A stretch of 64,000 nt of DNA from Thamnidium elegans (lineage: Eukaryota; Mucoromycota; Mucoromycetes; Mucorales; Mucoraceae), in contig JAIXMG010000003.1 of NCBI GenBank assembly GCA_025201345.1, positions 1,569,020 to 1,633,019 of the forward strand. The letters are read 5' to 3'. The notes below the pieces were generated by a model that did not search any database, was not told the DNA's origin, and worked only from the letters and a program-made list of their open reading frames with translations. Both the position numbers and the translations under genes were made by a program. Position 1 is the stretch's first letter; each line of letters begins with the position of its first letter. Below are positions 1 to 11,598 of this stretch, piece after piece.

Positions 1-248
1 GTAACTTTTTAAAGATTAGAAAGTTTTTTTTTTGAAAAAGTTTTTCGGAAGATCTACAGCATGGACAACGTGTTAAGTGATAATAAAGAAAAAAAGTAGT
101 AATCAGATCATATTGAAACGCAGTTACTATAGTAACCAAAATAATCATAAAATTCCCATGATCTCGAGTTCCCCTGGATGAGTATCCTTTTTTTTTTTTT
201 GTGTGTGATAAATTCTCACGCAAAAAGAAGTAGCATTTTTTTTTATTA

Positions 249-701
249 TTAGAAACCATGAACTACGATTTCAGTCTTTTTAGCTATTTGTTCAGTTACC
301 AAGAATTCAGCAATTTTTAAGCGTTGATCACCTGAAAGTTGTAAAATGTTACCAAGTTCATCATGCTCAATAATAGTACCGCTACAAGCAAATACTTTTT
401 TAAAAGATTTAAGAATCTTTTTTACATCATATTCTGTTGGAAGTCCTTGAAGAGTTGTCAATGTCTTTCTACCGTTTCTTTGTTGAACACGCAAGTCTAA
501 TTTTGATTGTATTAAGTAAATAAACACAAAAGAAAAGAAAAGAAAACTTACGGATATGATTAGTTTGTTGTTGCGGTTTATCTTGGTCAACATCAGCAAA
601 CGGATCTAGTTTATTTATTTATTTTAATGCATTGCTTTATTATTACTTTATTTGTTACTATCGTTACCAAAAGGGACGTTGAGCTCTTCAATATTGGACA
701 T
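249..701 (-). CDS. SUI1: Translation initiation factor eIF1 (SUI1 domain), 3 exons
   Basis: eIF1 binds the 40S subunit in the 43S pre-initiation complex and enforces AUG selection during scanning in the cytoplasm. I read three minus-strand exons: 701-668, 605-552 and 496-249, joined by two short GT-AG introns. The sum is 336 nt, giving 111 residues, the usual eIF1 size. The start gives MSNIEELNVPFDPFADVDQD, which matches the conserved N-terminus. The last exon holds the SUI1 core QQRNGRKTLTTLQGLP and GDQRLKIAEFL and ends in HGF like yeast Sui1. Only the last exon is visible as a long open frame, because the first two are tiny. Identity is clear; exon edges are inferred from splice consensus and homology. 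Confidence 0.95.
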
Positions 702-1004
702 GAACTAGTAGAGAATAAAAACACTATTATTATTATAAAAAATTAAAAAAAAAATGTACAGAGAAAAAGAAAAGAAAAAAACGAAAAAAAGGAAAAAAGA
801 TAAAATTTAATGTTTTCTCTAGTGCAACTAAATTAGCCTAGTTCTATTGGATCATGGAAACCATAGAAACACACCAGGAAAAAAAAGGTTTTTCCCCACA
901 TAAAAAGCTTTATATGGATTTATTTATTTTTATAAAAGGAGTTTTTTTTTTTTACATAGTAATAATAAAGATCTAAAAAGGGAAAAGGCTTGACGATGAT
1001 AATA

Positions 1005-1345
1005 AGATAAGATGCAATATGCGTGAAAAATAAATATTTTCTGGTTAGCAAAGGAATGATAAGAGCTTATATATAAATAAAATGCAAAATGATAGATAAG
1101 TTGGTCTGATGCCTTTTTATTTACAAATGTAACCCAAGTGATACCTTATCTTTTTTTAGTTCATTTTAAATAGTGGGTTCCGCGGTATTTTAAGGGAAAA
1201 TAGGAGAGCAATAAGATAGATTTTATAAAAAAAAAAAGAGATAACAAATACCTGTTCATTGGTTAATATTTCCTCCGACAAATTTTTTAAAAAGATGTTT
1301 AGTTATCAATATCCAATCAAATCATAGATAAAAAAAAAGAGATAA
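1005..1345. promoter_or_regulatory. GATA-site cluster upstream of the GATA-factor gene
   Basis: The 711-bp divergent region between eIF1 and the GATA-factor gene contains at least eight WGATAR matches within 341 bp: near 1005, 1090, 1094, 1146 (reverse), 1214, 1239, 1326 and 1340. Because the downstream gene encodes a two-finger GATA protein, autoregulation is a reasonable inference. The region is AT-rich, so some matches will be chance. Otherwise it holds A/T homopolymers only. Confidence 0.45.
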
Positions 1346-1412
1346 ATAAAGAGAATTTTTCTCATTTTCTCTTTCTCTTGTTATTTCTTTTTCTTTAAAT
1401 AAATATTAAAAT

Positions 1413-2693
1413 ATGACAGTCAAGTCACCTTTTTATAATAAACCTTCAACTTCTACGAGTGTAGATTCTTGTCATAAATGTCCGTTGATATTCACTTTTG
1501 ATAAGATGAATGATATTAATAAACAACAACAAGACCAGTCTACTTCACCCGCCGTAACTGGCTTCGATCAGTCAAAGGTTTCTATCCCTTCCAGCAATAA
1601 CCTTAACCCTATTTCTGCCGTTATTGAACCGAGCAACTCCTGTGTTGCGAAATCGGATATTGGAAGTGCGGTCGTTACCTCGTGTTCGAACTGTGGTACT
1701 ACTACCACTCCACTTTGGAGAAGATCTCCTGTAGGCGAAACAATATGTAATGCTTGTGGTTTATATTTTAAAGCGCGTAATACAACTCGTCCTGTTTGGT
1801 TAAAAAGAAATGCATCAAAGCGTCCAAAAATTAACAATTCAAGTCCAATCGCTTTAGCTCCACGTATTTCCCCTACTCCTCTTTTAGCTCCTGCGCCTAC
1901 AATAAAAAAAACTACACCTATAATTGTACAACCACAATTACAACAACAAATTATTACTAAGCCACCTCAAATACCACCAAAAGATATTATCACCGTTTCT
2001 TCAACTGATTTAACTGCATCTCTTATTTGCGCTAATTGTCAAACTACAACTACTCCTCTTTGGAGACGTGATGAATCTGGTCTCCCTATATGTAACGCCT
2101 GTGGACTTTATTTTAAATTACATAGTGTACATCGACCAATCACAATGAAAAGATCTACAATTAAACGTCGCAAGAGAGTGACAGCTGCAACCATGGTTAC
2201 TCATAAGCCTGTTGTAATTCACCGACAAATTTTAGCCTCTCCTAGTAACAATAAGCGTAGGATGGAACAAGAATTTATCGATACACCCAACAAACGTATA
2301 GTAGATCATCATTTAAGACCTTTGTTACCATCTCCTTCAGTTGTAATGGTATCTCCAGTTTCCTCCAGAAGATCTTCACCTGATCCTATTGAACCCGAAA
2401 TGTTTCATCACCGTTATTTACCTTCACCTCCTATGAGGCCAACGTCAAATATTGCTTGCTTGTTAAACCCTGAAGTAGATCGTCAAGATCGTAGTCTTCC
2501 TAGTTTACCTTCTCCTCCTTTGGTCCCTCATGATGACTTTGCCTTATTTCATACAAACAACAGTACCAAAAAAGTATTGGAAGCTCATCGTATTGAATTA
2601 AAACGTGAAGTGAATAATCTTACTTCTCTGTTGAGCCGTACTACTGCGATGCTCCAGAACATAGACAGTGTTATGAGTGTTGCAAGCAATTAA
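1413..2693 (+). CDS. Two-finger GATA-type transcription factor
   Basis: This is an intronless frame of 426 residues with two fungal GATA zinc fingers of the form C-x2-C-x17-C-x2-C, at residues 91-115 (CSNCGTTTTPLWRR...CNAC) and 206-230 (CANCQTTTTPLWRR...CNAC). Each is followed by a basic tail. The second tail, KRSTIKRRKR, looks like a DNA-contacting or nuclear-localisation segment. A predicted coiled coil lies near the C-terminus (about 390-420, LKREVNNLTSLLSRT). Two GATA fingers plus a C-terminal coiled coil is the layout of the SREP/SreA/Fep1 iron-repressor group. However, the Cys-rich iron-sensing block between the fingers in that group is absent here: I see no Cys in residues 116-205. The target pathway (iron or nitrogen) is therefore open. 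The start was chosen as the first ATG of the frame. Confidence 0.9.
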   Translation: MTVKSPFYNKPSTSTSVDSCHKCPLIFTFDKMNDINKQQQDQSTSPAVTGFDQSKVSIPSSNNLNPISAVIEPSNSCVAKSDIGSAVVTSCSNCGTTTTPLWRRSPVGETICNACGLYFKARNTTRPVWLKRNASKRPKINNSSPIALAPRISPTPLLAPAPTIKKTTPIIVQPQLQQQIITKPPQIPPKDIITVSSTDLTASLICANCQTTTTPLWRRDESGLPICNACGLYFKLHSVHRPITMKRSTIKRRKRVTAATMVTHKPVVIHRQILASPSNNKRRMEQEFIDTPNKRIVDHHLRPLLPSPSVVMVSPVSSRRSSPDPIEPEMFHHRYLPSPPMRPTSNIACLLNPEVDRQDRSLPSLPSPPLVPHDDFALFHTNNSTKKVLEAHRIELKREVNNLTSLLSRTTAMLQNIDSVMSVASN

Positions 2694-3189
2694 AAAATAA
2701 AATATTTTGTACCTAATTTTTTTTTCTTTTTTGTTAATGTGTAAATACTATAAATGACCTTTTTTTCTTTTTTGATTCACATGGTTTCACATGCTTACAA
2801 AAAAAAGCTACTTGTTTTTTTATTATCGAAACATCAAATTTGTTTTAACTAAAGAAAATATTCTCATACTTTTTTATGAGTCTTTTTTTCTTATTGGGCG
2901 ATTTTCCCTCTCTTCCCCTTATCTCAGCATGTATTATCATGCGTTCCGTGATCTTTTCTCATTAAAGCCGTACATACACACGCCAAGTGTTCCCAATAAC
3001 TCATCTTTGGGTGCCACATAACTTGGGACACAATAGTTGGTAACCTTTTTTTTTTTTCGCGCGTAATCCCATTTTTGACTTTATTGGTATTACCAATAGA
3101 GTTCTATTTGGCAAGCCTCAATAACCCCCCCCCCCTACATAAGAACAGGCAAAAACTATAAACAAAAACAAAAAAAAGCAACATCACGC

Positions 3190-3236
<47 letters not shown>

Positions 3237-4496
3237 ATTCACATATAGGCGTACCTTATAATTTCTGTTCTTTATGTTGTTTTAAAAGAGAGAGAGATAT
3301 ATAATATATAGATAAATGAGTATTGATGTTCTGAATTGGTATTATTTCCTTATAAACAACAAGTAAGAACGAAAAAACATAGTAAAATAAGCCAGAGAAA
3401 ATAAACAATTTAAAACATACGCCAACTTTTTTTTTATGCAAAAAAAATGTCATGTATAAATAGATATGAGTGAGGGTACCTATCGTTGTTTAATGCTCCC
3501 GTCATAATGATGCAAAACAAGGTGATTAAGACCTTTTTTTTTTACCCACACTTGTATCCATGGAAACAAATTTCACTTGTTACTAGAGTGAACATTTATT
3601 TTGAAAGTATGTTCCTGGAAGCAATTTCGGTGTCCTAAAAAATATTTATTGATCTCAAAAATTTGAAGTTTTATATTTGTACCAAAAAAAAAAAAAAAAA
3701 CGTTACAAAAGTATAAATCGAGACAGATTAAAAAAATAATGGGTTATTGTGTGTGTATTCTCTCTCTATTTTTCTCTCATTATTATTTACTAGAACATTA
3801 TTATTGTCGTATTATTTACAATGTACAAAATGTAACAATACAATAATAAAATGTAAATAGATTCATGTGACGCTTTACATGTGAAGATACAATTATACGT
3901 ACGGTCAAATGAAAAAATAATTATTCATAATATAAACTATTTTCCAATTCTTTTTCTGTATAATAACAATTATGATTACTATTGTATTTACTATATATTC
4001 TTGTAACCTCTATTTTATTCCTTGGTTAGTATCAAAAGCTTTTACAAATAAGAAATGTAATAAAAAGAGAAAGTGTGCTGTCACGTGGCCTTTTTGATTT
4101 TTCTTTTAATATGTTTTGTATAAAACAAAGTCGATTTTAATGCTATGGAGAGATCTAGAATTGCACTCGCACGAAAATAGTTTCAATTAAACTAGGTTTC
4201 GTCTTCCAATTAAAACAACAAGAAGTACAAGGTACCCAATTAAAACTAGCCATTATGACTTATTAAAAATGCCCAAAAAAATGATTCAACGGCGGAGTCT
4301 GTTCCCCCGCGTTTTTTGCTGACTATCCTCGGGTTACAGGATTAGCGCTTTGGATTAAGCATTTGTAAAGACAATTAACATTTAAAGCCCATTTTATTTT
4401 ACTTCTTTCACACACTTTTTTTTTTCTCTCTTCTTCTTCTTCTTCTTCTTTCTCTTTTTTTCTTTCCCTTTATATATATATATATCATTAAAAAAA
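2694..4496. other. Gene-free stretch with homopolymers and an E-box
   Basis: I see no convincing coding region here. The stretch holds a 42-T run (3193-3234), a C run near 3127, a TTC/TTCTTT microsatellite near 4430-4460 and a TA run (about 4471-4484) just before the bHLH start. A CACGTG E-box lies at 4082-4087, about 410 bp upstream of the bHLH start codon. The short open frames at 2791 and 3256 have no intron logic or domain. Confidence 0.6.
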
Positions 4497-5830
4497 ATGG
4501 AGTACGATCCTGCTGTCTCAACTCATAAAGCATCAAGTATTACCAGTACAACAAGTACAAGTAGTAGTGGCACTTGGGATATCCCTACTCCTTCAAATAG
4601 TTTTAATCATCATCATATTGATAATATTAAGCCAGATGAAGGTAAAAAAGAAAAAAGGAAACTCTATAAAACTTTGTATTAACTGATTATTTAACATTTA
4701 GATTATTCTTCTTATAATGCTTTAGCTGATGAAAGAATATCTCTTTTGGACTATCATCCTCACGCATATCATATTGATCTCCCTAGCAAAAAGAGAATAA
4801 CGTTTCCTAGTTTTATGGACACATTTGTAACTGACAATGTACCAGATTTAATATCGACTATAAATATGGCAAGTATTTTATTTTTTATTTTATTTTTGTG
4901 CACAGTTATACTAAACGATTTCCCCCCCTCCCCCAAAAAAATTACTTATAGAACGAGGAAAATCACGAGAAAGATAATGTGACTATACCAGAACCAATTT
5001 ATCTTCAACATAGCGACCTAGTTACAGTGCCATCATTTAGTAACAGACCGCGACCACCACCTGCTACTACTGCTGCTACTCAAGACGGGTATCAACCTAT
5101 TCGTCCCTCTCCTGCTCAAAAGCAACAGCGTGAACCCTCTATAACCTCCCTATGCTCCTCCAGTAAACGATCCAAACTTAACCGGGATTTACTTACTGAT
5201 GATGAAAAGAGAATTAATCATATTGCATCGGAACAAAAACGTCGCAATACAATTCGTACTGGTTTTAAAGACCTGACAGATATGATTCCCACATTAAAAA
5301 ATATTAATAATTCTAAAAGCACTATTTTATTTAAAGCCGTCGAATATATTAAACATCTCGATAAACGTAATCGTGGTCTTCGCGAAAAAATTGCTTCACT
5401 TCAAGTGCGTATGAGTGTTGAAGGTCGTATGAATCAACAAAGGTATCGATCAAGCAATAGTCAAAGGTATAAGCAAATCTTTGGTAAACAACAACGACAA
5501 CAACAACCGCAACAACAACAGGCGCCTGCTGAATTTAGTCATCTTCCACAACATACTGTCACAGCTTTAATAGCTCATAAGAATCAACAGAGGCAGTTGG
5601 AAGAACTGCAAGAACAATTAAGACAACAACAACAATTATTAGCTAAACATAACATTACTCCTCCAGATATCAATTTACCAAAACGTCATACCAAGAAAGC
5701 ATCAAAAGAACATCATTATAACTCCATTTCTATTCCATCAAGTACAAGTAGTAATAGCGATGAAACTGAATTAGATTCCTATTCACATATGCAGCATTCA
5801 CCTAAAAAGAGACCTTGGCATCTTCTCTAA
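4497..5830 (+). CDS. bHLH transcription factor with Q-rich coiled coil, 3 exons
   Basis: Exons are 4497-4641, 4702-4868 and 4952-5830 and give 396 residues. Intron 1 is GT-AG. Intron 2 starts GCAAGT and ends TATAG, so it is a GC-AG intron; splicing there keeps phase 0, while the nearest GT would run into a stop. The bHLH domain is at about residues 190-248: basic region NHIASEQKRRNTIR with the H-E-R triad typical of CACGTG binders, loop, then FKAVEYIKHLDKRN. A leucine-rich or Gln-rich helix follows (LQEQLRQQQQLL), probably for dimerisation. Basic-region wording resembles the Mlx/Mondo and Ino4 type, but I cannot assign the pathway. The N-terminus is Ser/Thr-rich and low complexity. A CACGTG site upstream allows self-regulation. 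Confidence 0.88.
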
Positions 5831-7931
5831 ATACTATGTATTTTTTTTCTTGTAATAAAGTTTTTTTATTATTATTTATTTAAACCAATAATGTTTTAGG
5901 TTCAAATTTGGATGTTAGTTTTTTTTTTTAGTTTTTTTTAATGCAGTGATCGGTGAAATTCCAAGTAATTTGTACGTGCTTTGCATATATACTATAAAGA
6001 AGTCATATAGTATAGTAAGTTAAAGTTGACAAGACAATGTATAAAAAGTTGAGAATGTAAGAACTTTGATTTAGTGAAACCGTACAAAAAAATACATCAC
6101 TTTTTTTTGTCTCTTAAAGGAAATTTTATAAACTTAATGTTTCAAATACTTTTTTTTTTTATTCTTCTTGAGCAAATAGTCTAAACGTAAGCAACCTCTT
6201 TTTTTTTTTAAAAAAAAAAAAAGGGCATGGTTTACAAGTATTTTTTTAAAAGTTTTCTTTATCTTCAATATGCACTTTTTTTTTTCTTGTGTAATAATAG
6301 ATCTTTAAAATCGGAACGGTAGTAGACAAGCCTGGCTTTTAAAAAGAAACCAGATTAAATTCAACTGATATGAACAAAAGCCTATTGATATAAGGTTAAC
6401 ATTCTCTGCCCTAGCAAGACCCAGTAGGTATCAGTCCCGTTATCTACGCGTCTCACTATATGCTAGTCTTTGATAGTACCAAAAGTCCTTTTTTTTTTAA
6501 CTTGCATTGTTTCACTCTCCACGGAATCTTTCCTTTTTTATAGTTAGTGCCCTCTCTCTCCCCCCCCCCCCGCAATCACAATCAAAAATACTTTATTAGT
6601 CTGTTTGTAAAGCGGCTATTTACGGCTGTTTTATTACACCAGAGAGAAAAAAACTTTCCGTTGCAAAGTACAGAGTTTTTTTTGACAGTAATTTTCTGAT
6701 TGGACAGTTAACCAAGGTTACTAATTTATATCGAGGATGTTTATCTCAAAACGGCAAAAAAGAAACTTGTCTTTTTTGCAGTAAAAAAATATATTCTATA
6801 TGTTAGTATGAAGAGAAAATAATATGGCGTTTCCCAATGTAGTTGAGCCCAATCCCCCTTCATTTGAGAGTGGTAATATCATATGTCAAAAGATAGGCAA
6901 TTATTTCATGTTACACACTCTTTTTTTTATTAAGAAAAACCTGGGGAATAAATGCATCGTGTTTCTTGGTCATAGCGAATGACAACGATTCTTTTTAATT
7001 GCTATTCAGGAACTTGTCCTATTATTGTTTTTGAGCGCCCATTTCATTTTACGGGTCAATTGCATGATAAATGTTTTAATGTTGAGGAACGATTTTCGTA
7101 CCTGAGCGCTTTTTTTTTTGTTTCGGTTCATGTTATATGGCTACATTTTGAAGTTACTTTTTTTATATACTAGTTTGTATAGGTCATATATACCAAAAGG
7201 AATCTTTTTTATATCATGGTACCTATAATTAAAACTAGGGCGCTATATACCGTTTAAAAAGTAAACTTTAGAGATTATCGCAGTGATACAAAAATAACCG
7301 GATTTATTTTTATACGAGTAAAGTAGGTCCTAGCTGTAGACAATGTATGTAAAATGAAAGAAGTACGGTGACTGCAAAATATTAAATTGAAGCGAGGGAC
7401 ATTTTTTGTTTTTTTTTTGTCAATCTTTTTAATTTAAAATATTATCATCAATAGCGTAATGATGTTCTTTAAATAAAAAATACCAAGTTTAAAGAGGATT
7501 TCATCATCCAAAAAAATATTAAAAGCTTTTAAAAAATAAAAGTTAAACAGGCGGTTGGCAAAAATGTCACACTGTTTTCTTTTGAACTTTCTTGCGTGAA
7601 ACAAGTGTAGAACAACAAGTATACATAAAAATGATTGAATAGGTCAAAAACTATTTAATTAGTCTACTTAAGCCATATTTATTCTGTCTATCTTTTTTTT
7701 CTTCTTTAGAATAGATAAATCATCTTTCTTCCTCTTTTCCGTTAAATACATGCCAGCAGTATGTATTTTTTTTTTTCATGTATACTTTTTAAGGACCTTA
7801 TATCTTATATCCGCATTTTTTTTTTAGCATTTTTGTTTTCTTTATATCCGTACGAAAGAATATGGTTCTTCCTAAAGCAACCGCTGGACATAGGCTAACT
7901 AACACAAGGCCCTGAGATTCGCTAAATTATT
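5831..7931. other. Long gene-free intergenic region
   Basis: About 2.1 kb of AT-rich DNA with T and A runs and a C run near 6561. I found no domain-bearing frame on either strand and no tRNA. The short frame at 6979-7173 has no supporting feature. The region may contain the 3' UTR of the bHLH gene and the promoter of the small gene at 7932. Confidence 0.55.
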
Positions 7932-8214
7932 ATGAGATACTTTTTTTCAGTTCTTGTTCTCCAGAAAGTTTCTTCATTTTCTTATCCTCGCACCTACTCT
8001 AGTCTAGAAAATGAACTTGAAGAGATAATCCAAGGCTTTTCTGTTATTGAAGTAAGTCACTGTTTTTGTAATTTACTGAAATGCAGGTTACTTATCTTTT
8101 TTTTTTAAAAAAAAAAATTAGGACATGCTAATCGACATAGAAGATGCTTACAGAGATTATAGCGCCGGCACCTCCAAACAAAATGAACAAAATTTTAAAA
8201 GGAAAAAAAGGTAG
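7932..8214 (+). CDS. Small two-exon protein of unknown function (70 aa)
   Basis: Neither exon is long, but the splice logic is good. Exon 1 (7932-8051) has 40 codons from ATG and ends GAA before GTAAGT. The intron ends in TTAG, and exon 2 (8122-8214) continues in phase 0 to a TAG. The product begins MRYFFSVLVLQKVSSFSYPR, a basic and hydrophobic start lacking acidic residues that could be a mitochondrial presequence. It continues with an acidic segment (ENELEEIIQGF, EDMLIDIEDAY) and a basic tail (KRKKR). I do not recognise a family. It could be a chance pair of open segments, but two clean splice sites with preserved frame argue for a real gene. Confidence 0.5.
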
Positions 8215-9281
8215 TACATTTGATGTGGATGAATAAACAGAACACGTCTTTGTTTTTATATACATACATATAACCTAAACCTTAATCACTTCTATATGAC
8301 AACTTGAGTTTTTCTACACCCTGTGTTTTACTATTACTTGATACCCTTCAGATATCAATATATTATCTTGACTCTCTATCTAACTTCACAAGCATTAATC
8401 TCCGTGACTACAGTCATTACTGTTATTGTCATTAATATCCAAGAAACAATAAATAACATTTAATTATATATAGAAAACTCCCGTCTTTAGTTCATCTTTT
8501 TAAAGAACATTACTGTCCCTTATATATATACTTTTATTCATTGCTCCGCGGGCGTAAATTAGAATCATAGTTAATGAATAAACTGAATTGAAAATAAAAA
8601 TAAAAAGGTAGTATCGAAAACGTCCTTCCTGATCATAACTAAGGTAGTAAAAATAAAGATGTGAGCTGAAGTATTATTCCTCCAACAATATTCAACGTTT
8701 CGAAATTTTAGAGAGGTGATTGCGTCCTCGACATAGACAGTAGGCCATAAAAATTCATTTATAATATGTTCCCTTTACTCTTGTTTTCAAGAGATGTTTT
8801 TAATAAAATATCGATTTCAACTTTATTTTGCGTACATCAAATCATTTCAAAAGTGGAAAAAATTCTTAAATATACTTGATAATTATTATGTCTTATGATC
8901 TAAAACAGTGAAAAAATATCAAACAATCTTAATCATAATAAAAAAATGCATTTTGTTCAGTTATAAGATGGCTTTGCCCAGCTTTGCAATATGTTAAAGA
9001 ACTGGGTAACATGGTATTAAAAAGCATTCTTCTGCCATTGGGAATGTCACAAACTTAAGTGATGACGCAATAAAGTTTGAGGTCCGTTTGGAAAATTTTT
9101 CTCATCTTTTTATGGGATTCACATAAAAGAGTAAGAAAAAAATCGAGGCTTGGCGAAGGCTTGGGTCGTAATCTTCTTGCTTTTCCTCTTTAGAAGCAAC
9201 TCCGGCAAAACTAACAATAAAGCGAAAGTAGCATAAAGCATAATATTTACCCCTTATATATAAAAAAAGAGAAGCATTCGA
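8215..9281. other. Gene-free intergenic region
   Basis: About 1.07 kb of AT-rich DNA upstream of the Myb/C2H2 gene. Nothing coding was recognised on either strand. It presumably includes the promoter of that gene. Confidence 0.5.
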
Positions 9282-10805
9282 ATGGCCCGTGTACATCTTT
9301 TTACTTCGTCCACTCAACCTTATAATTATAAAAATGGACCCGAGAATAATATTGCTCAAGAGCCCTTGTTATTATCTGAAGATATCATTGATAACACTAC
9401 TATTGCTGAACAACCTTTAGATATCGGAACATCTTGCTTTATCTCCCCTTCTTCACCTTCATTATCTTCAACTGCTTTAACAGCTGCGTTATTACAAAAT
9501 GCAAGCGGAAATAATGATGCTGTAGGTTCAATTGCACTACCAAAACCAGGTATGGAGTTAAAACGCACTCTTCTTCTTCTTTTCTTTTTTCTTTTTTTTA
9601 CATATACATATAATATAGCATAAATATTGACGTGTATTTATTGGCAATAGAAATATTTCGTAATATCCAACAACAACCACAACCACAAAGTTCTGATCTG
9701 TCATCATCATTAGATGCTGAACCAAAAGAAGATGTTATGGACCAAGCAGCAGCAGCAACAGCACTTCAATTATTAGGTTTATCTTCACAAAACGGCGAAA
9801 CAAAATCAAAAGAAAGGGAAAGCGAATTGGTGGATAATGTCATGTTGATAGGTAATTATCCTGGTTTAGGAGCAAGTTTAGAAGATATCGATTTAAATAG
9901 TGAAGATATGATGCAAGATTATAAGCGTGGTACTTGGACCAGAGAAGAAGACGAATTATTATTGTCTGGTATTAAAAGGTATGGATATGGTAGATGGAAA
10001 GAAATAGCTACGTCCATTCCAGGTAGAAAAGGGAAACAGTTAAAACAAAGGTGGGATAATACCTTGGCTTCAAAATATGTTGATCAGGAGTGGTTAAGAA
10101 ATAAAATTAAAAATGATGAAGAAGAAGCCGCCGCTGCCGCTGTCGCTGTTGCTACAGCTAATCCAGTCCCGGTTCCTGTCGCTACACCCGTTACATCACC
10201 TACACCTACTACTTCAATAGATACAACAGATAAAACAAGTGATGATAAAACATTGAAGTTTTTAGAAGCAACTGATTGGAACGATATTGCGTTAAAGATA
10301 ACTGAAAAGGCAAGAGAAGGAGATCAGCATGCAATTGAAGCTATTTTATCACAAGCTCTATTAAGTACTGTAGCTCATAACCCTACTACGACTTCTACTG
10401 ATACTCCTCCTCCTCATCATGAGACCGTCGTGATTCATCAAGATACTACTACTACAAATCCAAGTACACCAACAACAAATGAAAATAATGACTTGAGTTT
10501 AAACTTTACAAGGTCACCTATCGATCCCAATAACCCACCACCTATTAATTTTGCTGATGCCGCGGCTTTAGCTCTTTATGCACAACAACTCTCGCATGGA
10601 AATAGTAATGCTAGTTCAAGTACAAGTCAGACCAACACTCTAGCTACTTCTTCACTTTCAAATCATTCCTATTTTCTTTCTAACCCGTTTGCATCTAATA
10701 CAAATAACGATAATAATAATGCGTTATCTGCAGCTGCAGCTGCAGCAGTGGCCGCGGTAGCGCATCAAGCTCAGCAACAGCAACAGCAGCAGCAACAGCA
10801 GCAGC

Positions 10806-10861
<56 letters not shown>

Positions 10862-11366
10862 AATGAACCAAGCTATTCATCTGTTTCATCTCCTTCTTCA
10901 TCTACACAGACTGTAGGACAAAAGCGTCGTAGATCAGATCCAGCATTAGCGGACACACAAAGTGCGGCAATGACAATTTATGCATCGGCTACACCAATCA
11001 CTACAACCATTAATAATCAAACTCAAACTGTATATCCGTGCCTGTTTCCAAACTGCGGAAAGACGTTTGCTCGATTGTATAATTTAAAGAGTCATTCTAG
11101 GACACATACAGATGATCGACCGTTTGTTTGCCATGCTTGTTCAGCTGCGTTTAGTAGAAATCATGATTTAAAAAGGCATTCCAAGATTCATGGAGGTGAT
11201 AAACCGTACAGATGTGAAGGATGTAAAAAGAGTTTTTCGAGGTAAATTAAATTGTGTGCGCGTGTACAATGAATAATTATTTGTACTAATATCGTTTAAT
11301 AGGTTGGATGCTTTGAAAAGGCATAAAAGTAATCAAAGAAATAAGCAAGGTTGTACAGAAGATTAA
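9282..11366 (+). CDS. Myb/SANT plus C2H2 zinc-finger regulator with polyQ, 3 exons
   Basis: Exons 9282-9549, 9651-11241 and 11303-11366 give 640 residues. Phases agree across both GT-AG introns. Domains in order: a low-complexity N-terminus; one Myb/SANT repeat at about 182-230 (RGTWTREEDELLLSGIKRYG, with RWKEIA and RWDNTLA); Ala/Thr/Pro-rich linkers; a polyAla then 30-Gln tract (about 464-493); and three C-terminal zinc fingers at about 550-635. Fingers 1 and 2 are classical C2H2. Finger 3 (CEGCKKSFSRLDALKRH) is completed by exon 3 and appears to end with a Cys instead of the second His. A Myb repeat and C2H2 fingers in one polypeptide is uncommon. It is presumably nuclear and DNA-binding; targets are unknown. 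The start is the first in-frame ATG and could be later. Confidence 0.85.
10772..10861 (+). repeat. CAG/CAA trinucleotide tract encoding polyglutamine
   Basis: Thirty consecutive Gln codons. The first part mixes CAG and CAA and the later part is pure CAA. It lies inside the Myb/C2H2 gene just after an Ala-rich stretch and is likely length-polymorphic. Confidence 0.95.
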
Positions 11367-11598
11367 ATCACAAAAAAAAAAAAATATATATTCATACATT
11401 TGTCAAGTCCATACCTTTTTTTTTTTATTTCTCTCTCACACACACGCACACACGATTTTAACTTGACTTATTTATTCTTATCACTATATCCCCCCCTTCA
11501 CACAACATTATTCGCCATTGTATAATTTCCATTCATAAATTTGTTTAGCTCAAGTATATATATTATATAAAAAAGATGTTTTTTTTTCTTCTTTTTTT

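Noticed and set aside
2791..3453. Short frames between the GATA and bHLH genes
   Set aside because: Low-complexity hydrophobic translations with no domain or conserved pattern.
9102..9359. Minus-strand frame upstream of the Myb/C2H2 gene
   Set aside because: Overlaps the start of a strongly supported gene and has no recognisable feature.
10695..10901. PolyVal minus-strand frame
   Set aside because: Complement of the CAA/CAG tract in the Myb/C2H2 gene.
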